The notes under the pieces: model-generated | Told to the model about the DNA's origin: nothing | Seen by the model: the letters and a program-made list of their open reading frames with translations, nothing else | Database searches by the model: none | In this document: one piece after another, positions 36,195 to 46,800 of the stretch | Layout of the letters: every line of letters begins with the position of its first letter | How positions within the stretch are numbered: position 1 is the first letter of the stretch | Assembly: GCA_004352715.1 (NCBI GenBank) | Contig: SCFE01000105.1 | Span: 645,496-709,495, forward strand | Length of the DNA stretch: 64,000 bases | From: Hofstenia miamia | Taxonomy: Eukaryota > Xenacoelomorpha > Acoela | Direction of reading: 5' to 3' | Position numbers and translations under genes: made by a program

Positions 36195-36802
36195 TTTTTA
36201 CATGGTCCTCGTCACGTTAATGACAAACTTCTTGCTAGGGATGGAATACATCTTTCTCGTCAAGGTCTAGCTCACATGATCCGCAATCTCTAATACTACT
36301 TCAGACCCCACATAATCTCCAATCCATCTCATCGTCTAGCAAATGTTTCTTATTCAAAAGCTGTAACCGCTCGTCGCGTCCTTCTCCCTACTCCTTCATA
36401 TCAATCTATATGACACAGGTACTTTTACTTTTAAATTTGTATATTTTAGCATATCTTTGCTTAAAAAATGTAGCTATATACTATATACACTCAGACATAT
36501 CACCTCTCAACTCACAACACACCACCACTAAGCACTACTACATAACAACACTTAAATTCAGTAAGTTCATTTTCTACCAAATCTTCAAGTTTTGCTCTAA
36601 AATTTATGAGAAAACAAACGGCAATTTTCTTAAAATTTTATGTTTAATTTTTCTTTTAATATACTACGCATATACAGTTAAATTCAGTACGTTTATTCCT
36701 AATAATCTCGATAAATATTTTTATTTCATAAGATTACTACTCTCAGGAGATATTAAACTTAACCCAGGACCAATTTTAGAAGAATCGCAAATAGAAATAA
36801 AA
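36195..36802 (+). pseudogene. LINE fragment: end of SGNH-type ORF1 and start of ORF2 with a 2A-like motif
   Basis: The first frame (36195-36290) ends RDGIHLSRQGLAHMIRNL; D-x-x-H is the C-terminal catalytic pair of SGNH hydrolases found in ORF1 of CR1/L2 LINEs. The second frame (36410 on) has hydrophobic stretches and then LLLSGDIKLNPGP (36749-36772 for DIKLNPGP), close to the 2A ribosome-skipping motif D-V/I-E-x-N-P-G-P with K in place of E. Homology stops near 36800, where a minus-strand transposase begins, so the LINE was cut by, or joined to, that element. Confidence 0.7.
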
Positions 36803-38515
36803 TTAAAAAATTACTGCAATAACTATATAAAAATCATCAACAGTATATTTGTTCACAAAGGCGACTATTTGATCATTTTGCTTAAAAAAATACTTAATCT
36901 TTACGACAGCTTTAGAAGTCAGCATACACGTATCATTAGCACTTTCACAATCAAATATTGTATCTTTAATGGTATAACGTCTAAAACATTCATGAGATAA
37001 ATGCGAGATATTGAATAACGGTATGCACAATTTTTCATTTTTAACGGAGCTTACAAAAGAAAGAGACTGTCCTTGTTCCTTGATACGATTAGATAGCTGC
37101 TGTAGAGGTAATCTTCCACTTCGAATAACTCTTTTAATATTTTTCATAAAGTTTTCGAAAGGGAAACAAGAAAAATAATCCAATGATCGAAATTTTAAAA
37201 CATTATCTTTCAAATGTATCAGAGAGTGAACATTATATACGTTGAACTGTTTCCCATATAGATTTTCGCAAGACTGAACAAATGCCCTCAACAGATCTCC
37301 AGCAAAATTTACATATATAAGTTCCTTTGCCAAATTCGCGTCAGCAAATAGTTGTAAATAATGTTTGTAATAAATATCGGGTAAAACACGTAAGGAGAAA
37401 ACACCAATATATAGCAAAATCAATCTAAATTCTGTAGCTTTATAGAATTTTAGATCAACCAAAGCACGAAGTTTTCGAGAAAATTCACTAGGCAAATATG
37501 GATTTAAAAAGAGAAAAGAGTTGGAAATTTTGGTTGATACAGTAGGATGGTAACAAACTAAATGTGAATTTTGCCATGCATGCAACAACTTACGCATCAA
37601 GCCTAGGCAAGTTAAATGCATATAATCCAATGGGAAGTCTTGAATCATGTCAACACTTTCAAGACGTATAAATGGAGAGTCTCCAGTATGATGATTCCAA
37701 TCATTTTGAGATCTGAAGCACAAATCAGTACACTGATTACCTTCACCAAGATAAACAACTCTGTTTAACACGTATTCACCCTCAACGTCACAAAAATTAC
37801 ATGCTGAATACCCTCCATGATTTTTTACAGACTTAATAAAACTACGTGAAGGTGCATCCATTGTCAAATGATGGATACAGATTTTTACTGTTTTTTGAAG
37901 ATCAGGAATATACACACCTCTTTGAAAAAGTAAAAGTTCATCAATTAAATTTTTAAGAAATTCAAACACATTTGGTTTCCCTTTACCAAAAATCTTGCTA
38001 AAATTGGCAAAAACTGGTACTACTTGACTTAAAAACAGGTAGCCCGTCAAAGTTTAAGGCTATTTTGATGTTGCCATTTGCTGCAATCATATGAGGATTT
38101 TCTAGTAAGAACAACTTTAATCCAAAGTAGCAGAACTCACCATTTTGCACAGTTGATATAGCTGAAATATTCCTTGACGTCGGAACAATGATCTAGAATC
38201 TAGCGGTAAGTTTGGACACGTTTTATGCAAAATGTGTAGAAGTTTTGTAGCAGCCGTTTGGGTAATATTATTTTCTATAACCCATTTACGGAGTTCAGTT
38301 AAATTTAGATATTCAGTATCTGAAGCAGGAGAATTTGAAGTATTAAAACTGTCAGAGGAATCAAGGTCATTGCTTGAAGGACACTGATAAAATTCTATCT
38401 CGTTGTAAGCTTCACTAGGGAAAAATTCATCACTCTCTGATTCCGAAGAGTTGTTATTAAAAGCAACAATTGCTGATGCTGTTGCTTTCAAATTGCGTGT
38501 GCGCTTGCGATTCAT
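36803..38515 (-). pseudogene. Transposase-like protein of a DNA transposon (CMC/EnSpm-like, tentative), broken
   Basis: Starts at ATG 38515 with an acidic, serine-rich N-terminus; LRKWVIENNITQTAATKLLH and LPLDSRSLF follow. After a frameshift near 38135 comes NFDGLPVFKSSSTS, then a second shift near 38010 and a long open frame to 36803. It contains APSRSFIKSVKNHGGYSACN with C-x2-C, FPLDYMHLTCLGLMRKLLHA, ATEFRLILLYIGVF, YNVHSLIHLKDNV and FSCFPFENFMKNIKRVIRSG. I know this motif order from transposon-encoded proteins common in invertebrate genomes. The stop comes early relative to the family, at the junction with the LINE. Element ends were not found. Confidence 0.75.
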
Positions 38516-40058
38516 TGAATTCTAAAAATTTAAATGACATAAAATTTTTTTCCATTATTTCAATTACATTGGGTGAATAAGAAAAAGCAAATTACACAGG
38601 TGATGTGTTCAAATATAAAAACTGCTTAGTGATAAGCGAGAAAGTCTTCAATGATTTAAAAAAAATAACCAGTACAATACTAAACAGTTGCTACAACTTA
38701 CAATTTTACAAACTCTCATGTGAAAAGCACATTTCTATGACAAACAATGTTTTCTATTGAATGTATTGCGCATTCGAAATGTCTATAATTTCCCACTAAA
38801 TTATCACTACAAAAATAAAAAAACACTCAAGGTTGGAAAGTCAAGTTTCAAAATTTCGTTTACGTTGGTGAAAATAAATAGAATTAATGTAAATATACTG
38901 AAAAACCAGAATAATTTGTAGTAGAATCAAAATAAATATATTGAGGATTTCAATTATTTTAACAGTAAAACTAAATCATAGACTGCACGCTAAATTGAAA
39001 ATTTAGTATAGATTTAGAGGCAATTAAATGCATTTAGCGTACTTTACTATTTTTTAAAAATAATTGCATGCTTCAATTATTTTTTTATAATCAGTAAATC
39101 GAACATATGATTGATATTAGCTTAGATGAAGACAAAATTTACTAAGTCTAGGTGAATAAATCAGAAACTTAAGCTGTCCAATCCTTCAAAATTGGAGCAA
39201 TACATTTTTTATTAAAAACAGCATTTTAAAAAATTTTGAAAATTTATTTTATATAATTTAATATTAAATATATTTTATTCTTTTTAATAAATTATTTCTT
39301 AAGAAATTTTATACGAGACGCTGGAAGGAATTGATTGGCTAAAAATTAACGAATGAAATTCGAAGCTACAATGCTCTTGCGTGCCGCACATGGAAATTAC
39401 GCTACTATTGCGACAAATTTTGTAGCGTGCTAGCTACTTGCGACCGGCATTATGGTGCTTGTTGGGTATTTGATATTAATTTGCTCGGCAGTATTTTACA
39501 AAAATCAAAAGATGATATCGTGCACACACTATTCAATGCGTAATTATAACAGCAGACGAAGAAAAACCGGGAAACTGTCAACAACGTCTACTAACAGGTA
39601 CTAGCCGAGTATTTGATTGTTTGCAACTATTCAATATAAATATGCAGTGATTGATTTTATTTGTGATGAACGAATTTTCCTGGATTTACTTCATTATCTT
39701 GTCAGGTTATTTAATTAATTAAATGGAAAGCTAAACATTCGAGCACTAGAGTAATCCTACGGTGGTCCCCGAATCCCTCTAAATGAATTCTGGAGCAGCT
39801 TGCAGACTACAGCCTTTCAAAAGTCCTGTGCGGCCAGTAGCCTAGATTCCTCGATGTGCTTTTAGATTAGGAATAGGAATAGGGATTTTTATCCATTATA
39901 GCTTTCATATTGTTCATGAAATAGACATCACTATTATTACTTTTAGGTCAACCATTTATAGATCTGAAATGCTCTACAATCGCTACGTACCTTATTGTAC
40001 AATGTATTTACTTATTGGTAAATTAGAGGACTATCGACCGACTTAAAAAATAGTTTTC
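38516..40058. other. AT-rich sequence; a possible promoter-like patch at 39300-39620
   Basis: The patch at 39300-39620 is clearly richer in GC and CpG than its surroundings and contains a donor-like ACAG|GTACTA near 39595. It could be the promoter and 5' exon of a gene downstream, such as the ORF at 40536. The sequence at about 39740-39900 faintly resembles part of the LTR at 49360-49500. Neither is proven. Confidence 0.3.
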
Positions 40059-40310
40059 TTGCAGACAGCTTTGATTGTTCACATGTACGAAAGGTTAACA
40101 TGTATGCTTATATCTGTAGGGTTATTATATGTAAGGCAAAATAACAAGCAAAAGCATCGAGGTTGCATTACTTCCTTTTATTTTCATAGCAATAATAACA
40201 AGAACAATCAATGCACTAAATTAGTAAGTTATCACATACACAATATCACTGAGACAACATTCTACGCACTGAGAGAACCATTGGTTTCCACTGCAATGTA
40301 CAAGTAGTCT
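40059..40310 (+). repeat. Dispersed repeat, related to 45228-45420
   Basis: Both copies read CACATGTA, then a block translating as NNKQK, then GGTTGCATTA/AGTTGCATTA, a run of AACAA, and TATCACTGAG. They are diverged but collinear for about 200 bp. Right after this copy, 40331-40447 reads MSLAHRLASGFDPLPSTALD-like, which may be part of the same repeat. Confidence 0.6.
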
Positions 40311-40535
40311 GGAGCTGTTACCAAGGAAGATGTCTCTTGCGCATAGATTGGCGTCGGGTTTCGACCCTCTACCATCCACTGCTCTCGATCTAAACAAGCT
40401 GTTGTTAGTCAAAGCATTCAGGAATGCTGATTTGATATTAATTTAGTTAATAAGTAACGCAACAAAGGTAAATAAAATATGTATAATATTATGAAGTAAT
40501 TTTTAAGTTGTTTCCCACATTTATATTTTTATGGC

Positions 40536-41081
40536 ATGATAAAATTGAATATAGTCTTGTTGATAGCTGTAATTGATTGCGAAGAATACATTTTGCCTGA
40601 AGTTCCATTGCATAAAAGTTCGCTAAATTTTTGGTGGCTTGAAAGATTTGATTCGATTTGGAATACTCAGTGGTTCCATTACCTAAATTTGGACATTAGA
40701 ATATTTTTGCATCATTTTCATGAATGCAGCACACTTTACGACATTGATTGGGTAGAAGTGAGAATCATAGCTGAAAAAGCAAAGAAGTATTACAACAAAA
40801 TAAGCGATAGAGCAATAGCTCCGCATTTGTATTACAAAGAAGCGAGTTTAATATATTATGTATTAAACTGCGCTTGTAGTGGAACCACCAAAAGGTGCTA
40901 CGGATGTAGCTACGATCATTGCAAAAAGCATATTTGGGAAAGAAGAAATACTTATTGTCCAAATCCTTGCAGTTATGATTGGTGCTTAAACTGCAAAAGC
41001 GTGCCTGTGATTGAGGGTCAGGCATTGCAACCCTGTGATCTAAATATTGCATATGTATTAAGAATTAAGAAATGTGGTTGA
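40536..41081 (+). CDS. Cysteine-rich, probably secreted protein of unknown family (181 aa)
   Basis: An uninterrupted ORF from ATG 40536. Residues 1-13 are basic then hydrophobic (MIKLNIVLLIAVI), a plausible signal peptide. The middle is aromatic-rich (FWWLERF, QWFHYL). The last third is dense in cysteine: NCACSGTTKRCYGCSYDHCK and YCPNPCSYDWCLNC, then PC and KKCG at the end; 13 cysteines in all. Such a pattern suggests a disulfide-linked extracellular domain. A two-codon upstream ORF (ATGGCATGA) overlaps the start codon and could reduce or couple initiation. There is no sign of a transposon origin and I do not recognise the family. It may be one exon of a larger gene. Confidence 0.6.
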   Translation: MIKLNIVLLIAVIDCEEYILPEVPLHKSSLNFWWLERFDSIWNTQWFHYLNLDIRIFLHHFHECSTLYDIDWVEVRIIAEKAKKYYNKISDRAIAPHLYYKEASLIYYVLNCACSGTTKRCYGCSYDHCKKHIWERRNTYCPNPCSYDWCLNCKSVPVIEGQALQPCDLNIAYVLRIKKCG

Positions 41082-41486
41082 CTTAAATTGATACTTAAGT
41101 ACACATTTAGTTTTATTAAATCATGACATACTAAAAACACTGCCTGGAACCTTACAGGAAAAGATTTAATAAAGAAGGCAAACCTGTATAATTCAAACAT
41201 AATTCTTGGTCAATATATTTCTTATGAATGTTATAGCATTGTAATATTTTAATGTATCTACCAATAAATTTAACTTATTTACTGTATACATTTAAATATA
41301 AATGTTGATAGACACAAATTTTAAAACTTTTTTTAATCAACATCATTATTTGGCTTTCTTTTGACATTTTTAAGATGTACATTACAACAAGTATTACATA
41401 AATAAAATACTGTACTAATTATATTCACAAAGTGTGCTTTACCCGCTTAACAACCACGGAAATTTGTTAAGTTCATTACCTGTGTG
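41082..41486. other. AT-rich spacer
   Basis: No gene seen. It should contain the 3' UTR of the 40536 ORF (AATAAATTTAACTT near 41262) and ends with the target duplication of the hAT-like element. Confidence 0.4.
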
Positions 41487-41533
41487 CACCGGCGCACCCA
41501 GCTTTTTTTCTGAGGAGGGGAACTATTCTCTAG

Positions 41534-41586
<53 letters not shown>

Positions 41587-41734
41587 CCTATGAGTATATA
41601 TATATGTATATACAAACATAGAAATTCTTATTATAATACTCTGCTATATGATATTTTATATTTATACAATATATACACATCAATAAACAAAATTTAAAAG
41701 TATTTTAGTAATATAAAACACTGCTTTTCCATTT

Positions 41735-41740
41735 AAAAAA
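41735..41740 (-). terminator. RNA polymerase III terminator of the tRNA gene
   Basis: A run of six T on the minus strand begins three bases after the discriminator base, the normal position for Pol III termination. Confidence 0.9.
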
Positions 41741-41742
41741 TT

Positions 41743-41814
41743 TGACCCTGACGTGATTCGAACACGCAACCTTCTGATCTGGAGTCAGACGCGCTACCGT
41801 TGCGCCACAGAGTC
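41743..41814 (-). tRNA. tRNA-Trp (anticodon CCA)
   Basis: On the minus strand the 72-nt gene folds fully: acceptor GACTCTG with CAGGGTC (one G-T pair), D arm with GCGC-AACGGTA-GCGC, anticodon arm TCTGA-CTCCAGA-TCAGA with CCA, variable AGGTT, T arm GCGTG-TTCGAAT-CACGT, discriminator A. A-box and B-box sequences are standard. No intron and no encoded CCA end. All conserved positions are intact, so it looks functional. Confidence 0.97.
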
Positions 41815-41880
41815 ATATGAAACCAATTTTCAACAAATGTAATAAAACATTCTTATCCTAACAATTTTGTTGAATCATTA

Positions 41881-41881
<1 letters not shown>

Positions 41882-41975
<94 letters not shown>
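41882..41975. repeat. (TA)n microsatellite, about 94 bp
   Basis: Uninterrupted AT dinucleotides. Another run lies at 41537-41585, on the other side of the tRNA gene. Confidence 0.98.
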
Positions 41976-41977
<2 letters not shown>

Positions 41978-42214
41978 CATATTTTCATAGATATTCTTAC
42001 ATGCAAAGTAGTTTATAAATTCATTATTCTGAAGATTTTCACTACAACAATGGAAAAAGCATTGTCAGGGAAATTAAATAGTATACACTTTTTGACATGC
42101 TACCCAAAACAGAAAGGTTGATATTAACGAAATTCAACTATTCAAATTAAGGTTTACTATTTCATATATCTACTTTTTTATGTCATTTATATAATTAAAT
42201 TTCAACATAGCAAA

Positions 42215-42830
42215 CGTAACCAGCATACTATGAATGTTTGTTAAAAATTACTAAAACTGAATTATTTTTCCCTACCCCTATTCAACCATTACTAAGATTG
42301 GCTAACACACATATCTGCTCCGTGGTTCAGTAGGTGAGGATGATTTTGAACACAGACTGTTGTCCTGTTAACTGATCCTAATCTCAATAGGAAAAATTTC
42401 CATTTTTTGTGGTAGGATGATCTTTAAAAAATTCTTACTTTCTTATTTCTTAGTTATTCCAACCAAAAACTTAGGCCACCTAATTCTTGCAGGCTTGAAT
42501 CATGCCCAACTCAGCTTTTAAGAAAATGTGCTCACTGAAGTTGAAAATTCTAGATTGAATTTTTCAAGAATAGGTAATACTGATGTACAATTTCAAAACG
42601 TTGTTTAAGAAATTGTATAATATTCACTGCAACTGTTGTGTAATAGTTTATTTTTTTCAATTTCAGCCCCTTTTTTCCAATAGCTCAGTCGAGCCGCAGC
42701 CCACCGCGGCTCTGACTTCAACTCCTGTTAGCAGAAGAGAGAACAAGACTGAGGATCATGCTGTATTAATACTGTGCGTCTACAAAATACCTTTAGTTAC
42801 ATTTTGTAACTTGCCATAATTTGAATTTAA
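42215..42830. repeat. Dispersed repeat with a tRNA-like A box, copy 1
   Basis: Collinear with 59115-59785. Shared blocks include AACCAGCAT, GGCTAAC, GCTCCGTGGTTCAGTAGGTG, CCAATA-CTCAGTC, ACTCCTGTTA and TTTGTAACTTGCCATAATT. TGGTTCAGTAGG fits the Pol III A box, and the other copy has AGTTTCGAATACAG, close to a B box but closer than in a normal tRNA. It may be SINE-derived. Confidence 0.65.
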
Positions 42831-43989
42831 TACATTATTTCTCTATTGTTTTTTTAGTATTGCTATGTAATTCACCATATTTCACTACAGGTAAAAAATA
42901 CAGAAACCGTGTCCAAATTATTTTCATATTTTGCAAAACATAATTTAATAGAAAATTTCATTGAAAATTGCTATATTTCTCATTGCTGGTTTCGCATTTG
43001 CCAATAATTGGAATGAAAATAATAGATAAGAAATCATAGTATAAAAACCAACCATAACACATAAAAACTTTTTTAAAAGAAAAAACATCGTTGTGAGATA
43101 ACAAACAAAATTACGAGTGCTTCATACTTCTGTTAGCACTAAGAAAAATCTAAGTTAAATGTTGCCAGAAATCGTAATCACTAAAAGCAAATTTGGTTCT
43201 GCATAGATACCTTATGTAAAAGCTGTGATCATTGTTTAATATCTCTAGGTTTGACATCACAATATGAGGTGTGTGACAGAAAGATAGCAATGGTGCGAAA
43301 TAGAGTTAATGTTATGCCTTCAATATATAAAAAAGTGAATTCGTTAGTGGAAGCATAATGTATATTTTGGTCATCAAACTGTGCTGTACACATGCAATAG
43401 CCAATACTGTATTAATTTACTAGGCAGGACAATAATGATTTTCGAATTGGGACTTTATTATGTTTCACCAAGATTTTCATCCATTAATGCTTGTGAGAAC
43501 GTTCTTAGTGAACCTAAATAATTGCAAATTATTGGTAATTTTTCTTCTAAAGTATTCAATAGATTAATTGATTTACAATTATTGTAATAATTGCAATATC
43601 AATTAATTATTGCTTACCCCTGCAGATAGATTTGAAGCAATGCTTAATATATATGTACTATGTTATCATATCAGCATACATTTCATGAGGAATAGAAGCA
43701 TCTGTGCTCTGTTGAGGGGAGGGGGGAACGTTCCCCCAGTTCCCCCCCCCTCTGGGTGCGCCTCTGTCTGTGTGGTACAAAGGTATGCCAGATAATTTTC
43801 ATCTCCTGGCGAAAACAACAAAATGCCACATAATATTTTTATGTGCATGTAGCATATGGGGTAATAGCAGACTTCACATTCTTCAGAGTTTTATCCTCTT
43901 TTCTTAGGCAGTTCAGTTCACGTATCGCATATTATAAATTATATTAGACTTATTGGTTTCTTCAGTTGTCGATTTTAATATCAATTTCA

Positions 43990-44880
43990 TTTGTAGTTTT
44001 TCATTGCAATATATGAAGCTAACTTTTTCTTTAAATAGAAAACTTACTTACAAAATTGAATTTCATTAACAAGAATATTCAGTTTACAAAGGAGATTGAA
44101 ACTAAGAACAAATTTCATTTTTTGAATGTACAAATAACTAGAAAAGATAACAAATTTGCAACTGGAATCTATTATAAACCAACATACACAGAATTGTTAT
44201 TGAACTACACCTCAAATACGCCTTTAAATTACAAAATATCATTAATTAAAGGATTTATTAATTGAATATTTGACAATTGCAGCTCATATAGAACAATTAA
44301 CCAAGAAATAGGAAAACTTAAGATAGAATTAAAGAAGAATGAATATCCAAATATTTCATAGATCGATATATTAGGAAATCACTGGAAGACATTGTAATAA
44401 AGAACAAAAGATCAAAAAACAATCAAACTAATTATGAACATTGTTTTAAGATCGAATATAGAGAACTCCACTCTGAAAAAACGATAAAAAAAACTCAGGA
44501 AAATATCAGTAATTAAAGAAAAGGTTAAATTTATTTATAGCAATGATATACTAAGAACGAAATTGAAATTAAAATCTACAACTGAAGAAATCAATAAGTC
44601 TAATATAATTTATCAAATAAAATGCACCTGTGGTGAAGATTATATTAGTTTTTCTGGTAGGCAACTATTAAGATGAATGAAAGAACATGAGACCAATTCC
44701 AGTATATCTTATCATCTAATTAAGTGTGGATTAAATTTTGAAAGAAAAATACTCTATCAGACATCAAGATCAAGTAATTTAAAGATTATTGAGAGTATTT
44801 TTATAAAATACTTGCAACCAAGTTTGAACTCAAAAGAAGAATATATCTATAAATTAAACTTGCCACTTTTTAAAATTTAG
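43990..44880 (+). pseudogene. Penelope-like retroelement: end of reverse transcriptase and GIY-YIG nuclease
   Basis: The segment 44035-44265 reads LNFINKNIQFTKEIE, FHFLNVQITRKDN, IYYKPTYTELLLNYTS and SLIKGF, the C-terminal part of a Penelope reverse transcriptase. After several frameshifts, 44590-44880 gives NIIYQIKCTCGEDYISFSGR, a stop, KEHETNSSISYHLIKCGLNF and ESIFIKYLQPSLNSKEEYIY. This is the GIY-YIG endonuclease that follows the transcriptase in these elements, with the YIG altered to YIS. The order and spacing are typical; the copy is dead. Its 3' tail carries a hammerhead-like motif. Confidence 0.88.
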
Positions 44881-44904
44881 AGAATTATAATTGTAAAATC
44901 TTGG

Positions 44905-44992
44905 AAATTTAGAGGGAATAATTTGTAAAAAAACTTACGATGACTTTGTAAGTTCAAATATATCTGCATGTTCTTATTAAGTTTAATAGGTG
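44905..44992 (+). ncRNA. Hammerhead-ribozyme-like tail of the Penelope element, copy 2 (core mutated)
   Basis: Same tail as the copies at 32505 and 45640 (TTTAGAGGGAATAATTTGTA, then GATGACTTTGTAAGT and ATATCTGCATGTTCTTATTA). The core reads CTTACGA instead of CTGACGA and TCAAA instead of CGAAA, so self-cleavage would be lost. Confidence 0.55.
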
Positions 44993-45227
44993 TATGAATA
45001 GGGGTTCTTCTCTGTTTAGCTTTCCTATCAATTTGTTTCACTTTTATAATTAATGCCATCAAACGTTGAATAGCTGCCATTAAGTTAACCATCTATTTTA
45101 GATCCAAATTCTTGTATTATAATAAATTTTATTATACATACAATGTGTCTACAAGCACCTTATTAATTATGCTATTTCTTATATTACATAATTTTGTACT
45201 TTCAACTGTAATCTTTCTGCTTCCACA

Positions 45228-45420
45228 TTGGTTGCTCACATGTATCCAAGATCATGTAGTTATCTATATTTAGGGCTATTTATGTGTAGGGTAAATAACA
45301 AGCAAAAACAGCACAGTTGCATTAATTCCATTATTATGTTTGATAACAAGAGGAAAAAATGTACAAATTCGTCAAAGGTAAGCAACACTGGAGAACATCT
45401 CACACCACAACATAAACCAC
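45228..45420 (+). repeat. Dispersed repeat, related to 40059-40310
   Basis: Collinear with the earlier copy (CACATGTA, GGTAAATAACAAGCAAAAAC, AGTTGCATTAATTCC, ACTATCACTGAG). No coding function can be claimed. Confidence 0.6.
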
Positions 45421-45639
45421 TATCACTGAGTCATAACCATCTGCATAGTAATAATTTAACAATATGTTATTCGGTATCCAGTAAATTATCCGGCATCTGG
45501 CAATGAAATTATCCAGTATATTCAATTCACTATCCGGATCCCATCCCTAGTTGGAACATGGCGAAATGCTTGACGGATTGGTTTGTTGGATGTTGTGTTT
45601 ATCTTGTACTCTATTCCTATTGCCTTGCCAATGCTTATT

Positions 45640-45725
45640 TATCAATTAAACTTAATAAGAACATGCAGATATATTTCGACTTACAAAGTCATCGTCAGTT
45701 TTTTTACAAATTATTCATTCTAAAT
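45640..45725 (-). ncRNA. Hammerhead-ribozyme-like motif in an inverted Penelope tail, copy 3 (core intact)
   Basis: On the minus strand: CTGACGA (45698-45692), stem-loop GACTT-TGT-AAGTC, GAAA (45677-45674), palindromic ATATAT, then C and TGCATGTTCTTATTAAG. This is the same tail as 44905-44992 in opposite orientation, so the two form an inverted repeat about 650 bp apart. It abuts the Ty3/gypsy fragment at 45726. Core bases fit CUGANGA...GAAA; stem I pairing is poor, as judged by eye. Confidence 0.55.
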
Positions 45726-46800
45726 TTTTTTTACAACTCCTTTGATATTTACGTAGCCGCCTAATGTGTTAATTAATCTTGTGTCATTCTTTGTGATGTC
45801 GTTTCTGTTACATCCTATTTTGTTAGCACCGGAGTCTGCCATTATTGTAATTGATGCTTTAATATTTGTACTGTTAATTGTGACTGAGATCAGATTTAGT
45901 TCCAACAATTTGGAAACAGTGCTCTGTTTAGTTTAAATCGTCTTCATTTTCATTTATCTGCTTTGTGAGTTTCTTTCCGTCTTCTGTGGTATAGAGCCCC
46001 TCATTGCTGACAGAATATATGACCATTGTCCGGTTGTGTGTGCCCTTGTTTGCCGCACTGTTTGCATTTTATTTTCTATTTATTGATCAGTAAATTGATG
46101 GCAGTTTGAATCAATTCCTTCTTAAAGAACGTTGTTTTTTGAGTGAGATTGTTTTTCCCATTTGTATGCAGACAACCCCGCCTAAGTCAGATCGACTCGG
46201 ACCAATGAAAATAATCCGAGATATAATTTTACGGGACTCTGCTTGTACTAGTTCCGCGAAAACCGAGATTTACGATAGCGTAACTCTTGTGCAAGCATTC
46301 TGATGGTTGCAATGAAAAAAGTTGTTTTGAAAATATTGAAAATAAACTCTGCTATGTGTGTACATATTGGAGTTTGTCTGTTCTTTATTAATAGTACGAG
46401 TTACGCGAAAATCCGACTTAGTCACATCCGACTTAATCGGGTTGGCTGTATTAATGCATTCATTGTACTCTGTGCGTAACTGGATTGAGAGGCATTTCTT
46501 TATTAGGGTTTCCATGCCATCATCTATGTCACATTTGTTTTCAAATAGTCTTCTGATATTGTCTGGTAAACCATTAAGAATTAGCATCAGTCCTGTGGGT
46601 AATAGTGTTCTTCTTCTTGAGAGAGGCGTAGGAGTCTATTGACTTTGTATGTAGTTGTTGATTACATCATCATCTTTTGTATAATGGCAGTTGTAGAGCT
46701 GCATTCTGTATTGTTTTCTTGTATTGCCATTATTAAAGTTATCTGCTAAAACATTCATTAGTTTATCGTAATCGGCTTTAGTTTCTATGTCTATGTTGAC
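45726..46800 (-). pseudogene. Ty3/gypsy-type retrotransposon fragment: gag and protease
   Basis: Reading down the minus strand: VNIDIETKADYDKLMNVLAD and NNYIQSQ, then MLILNGLPDNIRRLFENKCD (capsid-like), a pogo-type MITE insertion (46169-46448), CKQCGKQGH (CCHC zinc knuckle lacking its last cysteine, about 46060), and near the end SITIMADSGANKI, where ADSGA is the aspartic-protease active site. Stops are present. It is cut off at 45726 by the Penelope tail and at about 46800 by another element. Confidence 0.8.
46169..46448. mobile_element. pogo/Tigger-like MITE, 280 bp, inside the gag fragment
   Basis: Left CAGACAACCCCGCCTAAGTC; complement of the right end CAGCCAACCCGATTAAGTCG. TA lies directly after the right end and two bases before the left end. 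It shares GTGTGTACATATTG-AGTTTG and ACGCGAAAATCCGACTTAGT with the copy at 27941-28110 but has about 110 bp more in the middle. Confidence 0.8.

Larger units (their letters stand above)
41487..43766. mobile_element. hAT-like element (2,280 bp) enclosing a tRNA gene
   Basis: The left end CACCGGCGCACCCAG and the complement of the right end CAGAGGCGCACCCAG match at 13 of 15 positions; both continue into G-rich runs ending GGGGAACT. The flanks are CCTGTGTG (41479-41486) and TCTGTGTG (43767-43774), an 8-bp duplication with one change. No transposase is present. Inside are the tRNA-Trp gene, two (TA)n blocks (41537-41585, 41882-41975) and a dispersed repeat (42215-42830). Confidence 0.7.

Noticed and set aside
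39740-39900. Solo LTR fragment related to 49360-49500
   Set aside because: Only scattered short matches (a TTAGGTTAGGAATAGG-like phrase and nearby words); not enough to call homology by eye.
40340-40400. GGGTTTCGACCCTC at 40350-40370 as a tRNA B box
   Set aside because: No A box at a suitable distance and no cloverleaf can be drawn.
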